Shown here in pieces: positions 1-4,773 of a stretch of 7,021 nt of DNA. The translations under genes were made by a program, and so were the position numbers. The DNA is taken from positions 1 through 7,021 of the forward strand of contig JAEXZY010000036.1 of the NCBI GenBank assembly GCA_023404955.1. The letters are read 5' to 3'. Each line of letters begins with the position of its first letter. Positions within the stretch are counted from its first letter, which is position 1. Source of the stretch: Actinomycetes bacterium (GTDB lineage Bacteria; Actinomycetota; Actinomycetes; Mycobacteriales; Mycobacteriaceae). The notes under the pieces were generated by a model that worked only from the letters and a program-made list of their open reading frames with translations, was not told the DNA's origin and ran no database searches.

Positions 1-431
1 CGCCGGCACCCCGGCCCGTCGCTGCGCAAGCCGCCCCGGTGCAGGCGGCGCCGCAGCAGGGTCAGGTGGTCGCCAAGGAAGCCGCTCCCGCGCCGGCTCC
101 CGCAGCGCCCGCTCCGGTTCCCGCTCCCGCAGCGCCCGCTCCGGCTCCGGCGGCTCCGGCTCCGGTGTGGCCGCGACTTCCGTTGCCGCAGTTCACTTTC
201 CCCGCGCCGAGCCCTGCGCCGACACCGAAGCCGAGTCCTGAGCCGGCGCCCTCGTCCACGCCGCCACCCACGTCATCGGCGCCTGCGCCCACGTCGACCC
301 AGGCGCCGGAGCCGTCGACTCCCGCACCGAGCAGTGAGGCACCCACCAGCGAGGCGCCCGCGACGACTACGGCGCCGGTGGCGGAGCCGACGACTGCGTC
401 ACCGTCTGTGTCTGAGTCTCCGTCTGCGTGA
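1..431 (+). CDS. C-terminal part of a Pro/Ala/Ser/Thr-rich protein, function unknown (5' end outside window)
   Basis: The reading frame is open from the left edge (first full codon at position 3) and ends at TGA 429-431, giving about 142 residues of the C-terminus. The whole visible part is low complexity: an Ala/Pro block made of APAAPAP-like units, a short more ordered island (VWPRLPLPQFTFPAP, about nt 166-210), then a Pro/Ser/Thr/Glu-rich tail ending in SVSESPSA. No catalytic or folded domain is visible, so I cannot name it. Such tails in mycobacteria often belong to wall-spanning, secreted or single-pass membrane proteins whose functional domain lies N-terminal; that is inference. It converges on the minus-strand membrane protein gene and overlaps its last 65 nt. 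The opposite strand is also open over 62-346, but there it gives only a Gly/Ala/Val-rich shadow. I prefer the plus strand because the frame is open to the edge and the composition is of a known kind. Confidence 0.68.
   Translation, partial: PAPRPVAAQAAPVQAAPQQGQVVAKEAAPAPAPAAPAPVPAPAAPAPAPAAPAPVWPRLPLPQFTFPAPSPAPTPKPSPEPAPSSTPPPTSSAPAPTSTQAPEPSTPAPSSEAPTSEAPATTTAPVAEPTTASPSVSESPSA
96..144 (+). repeat. Direct repeat, 22-nt identical copies with 27-nt period
   Basis: The 22 bases at 96-117 recur without change at 123-144 (both begin GCTCCCGCAGCGCCC). The period is 27 nt, exactly nine codons, so the repeat adds an in-frame APAAPAPVP/APAAPAPAP unit to the Pro/Ala-rich tail. Exact identity at the DNA level, not only in the protein, points to a fairly recent slippage or duplication. 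Confidence 0.8.
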
Positions 432-876
432 CTGTGCTCGTACTGGTGCTCACCGACGTCGACGGCTGAGTCGTCGTCGTGGTCGTCGGTGCGGTGGTCT
501 CGGTGGTGGTCGGCGTCGTGGTGGTCGTGGTCGGAGCCGTGGTCTCCGTGGTGGTCTCAGTCGTTTCGTCGGCAGCCGAACTCGACGTGACAGCCGGCGC
601 GGAACTCGACGTCAGCGGGGTCAGCGACGTGGTCGGCTCCGACGGAGCGTCGTCGCCGGTGATCGCCTTGGCGAGCCCGAAGATGACCAGCGCGATGATG
701 ACCGCGCCGAGCGCCCCGAACGCCACCAGCGCGGCGGGTTTGCGATACCACGGGGTGGGCTGCTCATAGCCCGCCTGGTAGTCGCTCGGATAGCCGCCCT
801 GCCCGTAGTTGCTGACCTGGGTCGCATCGTCGTCGGAGTAGTAGTTCTCGTCGTCACCGGATCCGTATCGCGCCAC
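367..876 (-). CDS. Single-pass membrane protein with long Thr-rich extracellular tail, function unknown
   Basis: This gene encodes 169 residues from GTG at 876-874 to TAG at 369-367. Residues 1-45 form an acidic, Tyr/Gly-rich, probably cytoplasmic segment (GDDENYYSDDD, then GYPSDYQAGYEQP). RK at 45-46 precedes one transmembrane helix at about 48-70, and everything after that is a Thr/Ser/Pro/Gln tail with a 15-residue repeat (TETTAPTTTTTT at 110-121 and 125-136). There is no cleavage motif, so it is probably an uncleaved signal anchor with the tail outside. Thr/Pro-rich exported segments are typical substrates of mycobacterial protein O-mannosylation, which is inference here. I chose the GTG at 876 because a TACTAT -10 element lies 8 nt before it, so the transcript may begin at the start codon. 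The next gene upstream ends 25 nt away. Its 3' end overlaps the convergent plus-strand gene by 65 nt. It resembles the neighbour at 902-1354 in layout and promoter. I do not recognise a named family. Confidence 0.85.
   Translation of the reverse strand: MARYGSGDDENYYSDDDATQVSNYGQGGYPSDYQAGYEQPTPWYRKPAALVAFGALGAVIIALVIFGLAKAITGDDAPSEPTTSLTPLTSSSAPAVTSSSAADETTETTTETTAPTTTTTTPTTTETTAPTTTTTTQPSTSVSTSTSTVTQTETQTQTVTQSSAPPPAP
469..549 (-). repeat. Imperfect tandem repeat in the Thr-rich tail (45-nt period)
   Basis: Codons for TETTAPTTTTTT occur at 549-514 and again at 504-469, 45 nt apart, in the tail of the membrane protein at 367-876. The protein copies are identical, but the DNA copies differ at synonymous positions, so this is an older duplication than the repeat at 96-144, or one kept by selection on the protein. 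Confidence 0.7.
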
Positions 877-884
877 GGATCCCG

Positions 885-890
885 ATAGTA
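885..890 (-). promoter_or_regulatory. Putative -10 element (TACTAT) for a leaderless transcript
   Basis: Read on the minus strand, TACTAT at 890-885 fits the mycobacterial -10 consensus TANNNT. It is followed by 8 nt and then the GTG start at 876, about where transcription would begin, so the mRNA is probably leaderless. No clear -35 is seen. The same arrangement, with CGG directly after the hexamer and CC directly before GTG, is found before the gene at 1354. Confidence 0.6.
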
Positions 891-901
891 GGCGTTCGCC
901 G

Positions 902-1354
902 CTACGTGCCCGGGTAGAGCGTGCGTGTCACGTTGGTTCTGGGCCGTTTGCGCGTCGTGGTGGTGGCGTCGTCCTCGTTGTCGTCATCGTCGGACGTGCG
1001 TGACGTGCGGGGTGGCCGCGAGGTGCTCGGCGTCTCGGAATCCGTGGTGGTCGGTGTCGTCGACTCCGGATTGATGTCGGTGGTCATCGGAGGGCTGGTG
1101 CTGGTGATGGTCTCCGTCGTGGTCGGTGTCGACGACGCCGGTGCGGAGTTGCTCGAGAACGTGGGATCGACGTAGTTCAGGGGCGCCTGCTCGGGCTCGG
1201 TGAACTGCCGGCCCAGCCACAAACCGCCGGCGATGAGCGCCGCGATGACCGCCATCGCCACCACGCTGGCGCCGAGAAGCGTCGAGGTGCGGTTGTGCCA
1301 CGGAACGTCCGACGGGTCGCGGTGCGCACCCTCGTCTCGATCCGGCCTGGTCAC
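902..1354 (-). CDS. Single-pass membrane protein with Ser/Thr-rich charged tail, function unknown
   Basis: From GTG 1354-1352 the product is 150 residues, ending at TAG 904-902. The N-terminal 24 residues are charged (RPDRDEGAHRDPSD) and end in PWHNRTS. One transmembrane helix follows at about 25-48 (LLGASVVAMAVIAALIAGGL). The outer part begins EPEQAPLNYVDPTF, continues into a Ser/Thr/Pro tail, and carries an acidic block (DDDDNEDD, about 122-129) followed by a basic one (RKRPR, about 135-139). The frame is open further upstream to 1486, but that part would overlap the upstream oxidoreductase gene and is Ser/Thr-rich shadow. Two GTG starts fit, at 1360 and 1354. I prefer 1354 because its distance to the TACTAT box (8 nt) equals that of the neighbour at 876, and neither start has a good Shine-Dalgarno. 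PW before the helix and the tail type are shared with that neighbour. The family was not recognised. Confidence 0.8.
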   Translation of the reverse strand: MTRPDRDEGAHRDPSDVPWHNRTSTLLGASVVAMAVIAALIAGGLWLGRQFTEPEQAPLNYVDPTFSSNSAPASSTPTTTETITSTSPPMTTDINPESTTPTTTDSETPSTSRPPRTSRTSDDDDNEDDATTTTRKRPRTNVTRTLYPGT

Positions 1355-1362
1355 GGCCACCG

Positions 1363-1368
1363 ATAGTA
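1363..1368 (-). promoter_or_regulatory. Putative -10 element (TACTAT) for a leaderless transcript
   Basis: TACTAT at 1368-1363 on the minus strand matches TANNNT and lies in the 40-nt gap between the oxidoreductase stop (1395) and the GTG at 1354. The 8-nt spacing to that GTG suits a leaderless mRNA. No -35 consensus is evident. A short GC-rich inverted repeat (CCGC-GCC-GCGG, 1380-1370) abuts it upstream. Confidence 0.6.
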
Positions 1369-1394
1369 ACCGCGGCGCGGTCCGATCCGCTGGG

Positions 1395-2327
1395 TCAGCC
1401 GAGCTGGGGGGCGACCGCCTCGGCGAAGAAGTCGACGTGGTCGAGGTCGGACATGTCGAGGAGCTGCAGGTACACCCGCTGGACACCGGCCTCGACGAAC
1501 GGGCCGAGCTTGTCGACGATCTCGTCGGGCGTCCCGACGGCGGGAGAGTTGGAGCGCAGTTCGTCGACCTCCCGACCGATCGCCGCGGCGCGGCGGGCGA
1601 TCTCCTCGTCGTCGCGGCCCGCGCACACCACGAACGCCGCGGAGTAGACGATCGAATCGGCAGGCCGGCCCGCCGCCTCCACCGCGTCGGCGACGCGAGC
1701 GAACTGGGTGCTCAGCGTATCCAGCGGGACGAACGGAATGTTGAACTCCGCGGCAAAGCGGGCCGCCAAGGCCGGGGTGCGCTTGGCGCCGCCACCGCCG
1801 ATGATGATCGGCGGATGGGGCGACTGCACCGGCTTCGGTAGCGCGGGGGAGTCCGCGACGGAGTAGTGCGCGCCGTCGTAATCGAAGGTCTGACCGGTCT
1901 CGGTGGTCCACAGCCCGGTGATGATCTCGAGCTGCTCGGTCAGCCGATCGAACCGCTCACCCAGCGGAGGGAACGGGATCGCGTACGCCTTGTGTTCGGC
2001 TTCGAACCACCCCGCTCCGATACCGAATTCGACTCGGCCACCGCTCATTTCGTCGACCTGCGCGACCGAGATGGCCAGCGGTCCCGGATGGCGGAACGTG
2101 GCCGAGGTGACCATGGTGCCGAGGCGGATCGATGTGGTCTCGCGCGCCAGGCCCGCGAGCGTCACCCAGGAGTCGGTGGGGCCGGGCAACCCGTCACCGC
2201 TCATCGCGACGTAGTGGTCAGAGCGGAAGAAGGCAGAGTAGCCGGCGCTCTCGGCCGCCTGCGCGACGGCGAGCTGGTCGGCGTACGAAGCGCCCTGCTG
2301 GGGCTCGACGAAGATGCGAAAGTCCAC
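1395..2327 (-). CDS. LLM-class F420-dependent oxidoreductase (TIGR03560-like)
   Basis: This gene encodes 310 residues of the bacterial luciferase-like (TIM barrel) flavin/F420 superfamily, cytosolic with no signal peptide. Recognisable features in order are: the N-terminal strand MDFRIFVEPQ; FFRSDHY (33-39), typical of the LLM active-site side; SIRLGTMV (66-73); ATFRHPGPLA (76-85); the SGGRVEFGIGAGWFEAEH stretch (95-112), which is the strongest family signature; ERFDRLTEQLEII (124-136); and PIIIGGGGAKRT (173-184). Actinobacterial members of this branch generally use reduced F420 instead of FMN, and their substrates are mostly unknown. The F420 assignment is by family and was not read from a single residue. 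The start is GTG 2327 with AGGAG 6 nt before it, 14 nt after the end of the TIGR03085 gene, so the two are probably co-transcribed. It is the last gene of the tight operon; the next gene appears to have its own promoter. Confidence 0.9.
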   Translation of the reverse strand: MDFRIFVEPQQGASYADQLAVAQAAESAGYSAFFRSDHYVAMSGDGLPGPTDSWVTLAGLARETTSIRLGTMVTSATFRHPGPLAISVAQVDEMSGGRVEFGIGAGWFEAEHKAYAIPFPPLGERFDRLTEQLEIITGLWTTETGQTFDYDGAHYSVADSPALPKPVQSPHPPIIIGGGGAKRTPALAARFAAEFNIPFVPLDTLSTQFARVADAVEAAGRPADSIVYSAAFVVCAGRDDEEIARRAAAIGREVDELRSNSPAVGTPDEIVDKLGPFVEAGVQRVYLQLLDMSDLDHVDFFAEAVAPQLG

Positions 2328-2333
2328 GATTTT

Positions 2334-2338
2334 CTCCT
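2334..2338 (-). promoter_or_regulatory. Ribosome binding site AGGAG of the LLM oxidoreductase
   Basis: AGGAG at 2338-2334 (minus strand) lies 6 nt before the GTG at 2327, within the 14-nt gap after the upstream stop codon. It decides for GTG as the start. Confidence 0.75.
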
Positions 2339-2341
2339 ATG

Positions 2342-2965
2342 TCACAGTCCGCCGCGGGCGGCCTTCACGCCGGCCACCAGCTCGGGCGGGCCGTCGAACT
2401 CGACCCGGGCTTCGTCGCGCCCGGTCACGAACAGCAGCAATTCGCCGGGTTCTCCGATGACGGTGAGCGTCGGGCCGCGCCCGGCCGTCGCGAGCCGTTC
2501 GCCCTGAGGGGTCTGCAACACCACCGTCGCGGGGGAGCGGCGCAGCGTCAGCCGCGCCATCATCGCGACGGGACGGCGCAAGGACCCCACGGTCTGGTCG
2601 TCCAGCGGGCGGGGCTCCCAATCCGGGCGGGCACGGCGGACGTCCTCGTGGTGGATGAACATCTCGGCGACGTTCGCGATCGGATCTAGCAGCTTGAACG
2701 GCGAGTACAGCGGCGGTCCCTCGGCCACCTGGTCGACCAGCGCGTCCCACTCCGTCGCCGCCGACACCTGCTTCTGCACCCGGTCGGTGTACCCCGCCAG
2801 CGCAGGGATCAGGATGCCCGGTGCGGCGTCGAGACGGCGTTCCCGCACGACGAGGTGCGCGGCCAGTTCTCGGGCGTCCCACCCTTCGCACAGCGTGGGG
2901 GAGTCCGGCGAGAGGGTGCGGAACGTGGACACCAGGGCGGCGCGTTCCCGCTGGGCGACGGTCAT
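2342..2965 (-). CDS. TIGR03085-family metal-binding protein (DinB / mycothiol-dependent isomerase fold)
   Basis: This gene encodes 207 residues, and the N-terminus (TVAQRERAALVSTFR...LCEGWDARELAAHLVVRERR) matches the actinobacterial TIGR03085 family as I remember it. The fold belongs to the DinB / maleylpyruvate isomerase N-terminal group of four-helix metalloproteins. His37 (in AAHLVVRERR) and Glu101...His105 (EMFIHHEDVRR) match the His / Glu-x3-His metal triad known from mycothiol-dependent maleylpyruvate isomerase, so a metal site is likely intact. The C-terminal third (about 140-207, with PTLTVIGEPGELLLFVTGRDEARVEFDG broken by loops) resembles the small alpha/beta domain found after this fold. 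The biochemical function of the family is not established. Use of mycothiol as cofactor is inference, strengthened by the mycothione reductase in the same operon. ATG 2965 is preceded by AAAGGA at a good distance and lies 14 nt after the GH15 stop. Confidence 0.88.
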   Translation of the reverse strand: MTVAQRERAALVSTFRTLSPDSPTLCEGWDARELAAHLVVRERRLDAAPGILIPALAGYTDRVQKQVSAATEWDALVDQVAEGPPLYSPFKLLDPIANVAEMFIHHEDVRRARPDWEPRPLDDQTVGSLRRPVAMMARLTLRRSPATVVLQTPQGERLATAGRGPTLTVIGEPGELLLFVTGRDEARVEFDGPPELVAGVKAARGGL

Positions 2966-2974
2966 GGGTGCGGT

Positions 2975-2980
2975 TCCTTT
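2975..2980 (-). promoter_or_regulatory. Ribosome binding site AAAGGA of the TIGR03085 gene
   Basis: AAAGGA at 2980-2975 (minus strand) overlaps the last base of the GH15 stop codon TGA (2982-2980) and lies 9 nt before ATG 2965, which favours coupled translation of the two genes. Confidence 0.65.
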
Positions 2981-4773
2981 CAGCCGAGCGCGCGATCGAG
3001 GTTGATCGCGGCGCTGATCAACGACAGGTGGGTGAAGGCCTGCGGGAAGTTGCCGACCTGATCGCCGGTGGCGCTCACCTGTTCAGCGTAGAGACCCACG
3101 TGGTTGGCGTAGGTGAACATCTTCTCGAGCGCCAGCTGAGCGTCCCGTAGCCGCCCGGCCCGAGTGAGTGCCTCGACGTACCAGAAGGTGCACAACGAGA
3201 ACGTGCCCTCCTTTCCGTCGAGGCCGTCGCTGTCGTCGTACCGGAAGACCAGGCTGTCGGTGACCAGCTGGTCTTCGATGGCCGCCAGAGTCGACAGGAA
3301 CCGCGGATCGATCGGCGAGATGAACTTGACCATCGGCATCAGGAGCACGCCGGCGTCGAGCGTGTCGTCGTCCTCGAACCGGGTGAACGTCTGCAGCTCG
3401 GCGTTCCAGCATGCGGTCATGATGCGGTGGTAGATCTCGTCGCGGACCCGTGACCAGGTCACCAGGTCGGCAGGCAGGCCGCGCTGCCGGGCGATGCGAA
3501 TGGCGCGTTCCAGCGCGACCCAGCACATCAGCCTCGACGTGGTGTTCGCCCTGTCGCCGTCGCGCACCTCCCACATCCCGGCGTCGTCGCGTTGCCAGTT
3601 GTCGACCACCCAGCCGATGACATAGCTGACGTCAGACCAGGCGTCGTAGCTGATACCGGCGCCGTACTTGTTGAACAGGTACACCGAATCGATCAGATCA
3701 CCGTAGATGTCGAGCTGGAGTTGCTCGGCTGCGGCGTTGCCGACCCGTACCGGCTTCGAGTCCAGATGCCCACGGAGATGGTCTAGTTCGATCTCCTCTG
3801 GCGTGTTTCCGTCGATGTCGTAGAGCACCCGCAGCGGCCCCAGGCCGTCGGCTTCCCGCTCGCCTCGGCCCAGCCGTCGAGACAGCCATTCGATGAAGGC
3901 GTGGGCCTCGTCGTCGAAGCCCAGGCTCAGCAGCGCGTACAGGCTGAATCCCGCATCGCGCATCCACACGTATCGGTAATCCCAGTTGCGCTCGCCGCCA
4001 ATGGTTTCCGGCAGGCTGGTGGTGGGCGCCGCGATGATCGCGCCAGACGGCTCGTGAGTGAGCAGCTTCAGCGTGATCGCCGAGCGCTCCACCATCTCGC
4101 GCCACCGCCCCCGGTAGCGTGACTTCGCCAGCCAGGTTCGCCAGAACTGGGCGGTGGCCTCGAACAGAGCGTCCACGTCGGGGGCGTCATCGGCATCGCC
4201 GTCGGGGCTGTCGAGCACCTCCAGCACGAACTGCGTCACGTCGCCGGTGCGCACCGTGAACTCGGCGCTGACCACCCCGCCGTCAACGCGGACATCGGTG
4301 GTCGGGGTCAGCGTCATCGCCAACTGGTCGGAGCGAAAGTCGACCCTGCCGGCGCGCGATGCCACCGCGAACCGCGCCCTGCCGTAGTCCGGCCGCGCGT
4401 CGAGTGTCATCCGCACGGTCGTGGTGCCTCGCACCGCGACGATCCGGCGCACCAGACGCTGCCGGTGCTCCGCATCGCCCGGCCGCAACACCGGCATGAA
4501 GTCGTGTACCTCGATGACGCCGTGCTCGGTCAGGAAGCGGGTGATCAGCGTGGCTGATTCGGGTAGGTAGAACTGGTGGGACGCGGCTCTGTCGCAGACG
4601 GGTGTCAGTGTCCAGCTGCCGCCGGCGTCGGGGTCGAGGATCGCCCCGAAAACACTGCCGGAGTCGAACCTCGGCGCGCAGAACCAGTCGATCGTGCCGT
4701 CGGTGGCGACCAGTGCGCAGGTCCGCAGATCGCCGATCAGTCCGTGCTGCGCGATCGACGGGCCATCAGGCAT
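2980..4773 (-). CDS. Glycoside hydrolase family 15 (trehalase / glucoamylase-like)
   Basis: This gene encodes 597 residues from ATG 4773, full length for the bacterial two-domain GH15 proteins: an N-terminal beta-sandwich (about 1-215) and an (alpha/alpha)6 barrel. Family motifs are ISQHGLIGDL-like IAQHGLIGDLRTCALV near the start, GTIDWFCAPRFDS, NWDYRYVWMRDAGFSLYALL (263-282), SKPVRVGNAAAEQLQLDIYG (339-358), AGMWEVR with Glu402 as probable general acid, and GLYAEQ with Glu564 as probable base, followed by GNFPQAFTHLSLI. No signal peptide is present, so it acts in the cytosol. Mycobacterial relatives include characterised trehalases; others act on alpha-1,4-glucans or isomaltose-type sugars, so the substrate is open. 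The start overlaps the zwf stop by 8 nt, so translation is probably coupled. A GTG at 4797 in the same frame would add eight residues (LAGGGCP) absent from typical family N-termini, and I rejected it. Glucose released here could feed Zwf after phosphorylation. Confidence 0.92.
   Translation of the reverse strand: MPDGPSIAQHGLIGDLRTCALVATDGTIDWFCAPRFDSGSVFGAILDPDAGGSWTLTPVCDRAASHQFYLPESATLITRFLTEHGVIEVHDFMPVLRPGDAEHRQRLVRRIVAVRGTTTVRMTLDARPDYGRARFAVASRAGRVDFRSDQLAMTLTPTTDVRVDGGVVSAEFTVRTGDVTQFVLEVLDSPDGDADDAPDVDALFEATAQFWRTWLAKSRYRGRWREMVERSAITLKLLTHEPSGAIIAAPTTSLPETIGGERNWDYRYVWMRDAGFSLYALLSLGFDDEAHAFIEWLSRRLGRGEREADGLGPLRVLYDIDGNTPEEIELDHLRGHLDSKPVRVGNAAAEQLQLDIYGDLIDSVYLFNKYGAGISYDAWSDVSYVIGWVVDNWQRDDAGMWEVRDGDRANTTSRLMCWVALERAIRIARQRGLPADLVTWSRVRDEIYHRIMTACWNAELQTFTRFEDDDTLDAGVLLMPMVKFISPIDPRFLSTLAAIEDQLVTDSLVFRYDDSDGLDGKEGTFSLCTFWYVEALTRAGRLRDAQLALEKMFTYANHVGLYAEQVSATGDQVGNFPQAFTHLSLISAAINLDRALG

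Noticed and set aside
62..346. Gly/Ala/Val-rich open frame on the minus strand opposite the Pro/Ala-rich tail
   Set aside because: It is the expected mirror of Pro/Ala codons, with no start signal or domain.
469..549. Repeats in the Thr tail considered as a CRISPR array
   Set aside because: There are only two imperfect copies in phase with codons, with no unique spacers; this is protein low complexity.
334..888. Arg/Gly-rich open frame on the plus strand opposite the Thr-rich membrane protein
   Set aside because: Its composition is what antisense of ACC/ACG Thr codons gives in another frame. The minus-strand frame has a clear transmembrane helix and promoter.
1370..1380. CCGC-GCC-GCGG inverted repeat as a terminator or operator
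   Set aside because: The stem is only four base pairs and no U-run follows. In GC-rich DNA such short palindromes are expected by chance.
1355..1486. Longer start at 1486 for the membrane protein at 902-1354
   Set aside because: It would overlap the LLM oxidoreductase by 92 nt and add a Ser/Arg-rich shadow. The -10 element at 1368-1363 lies downstream of it.
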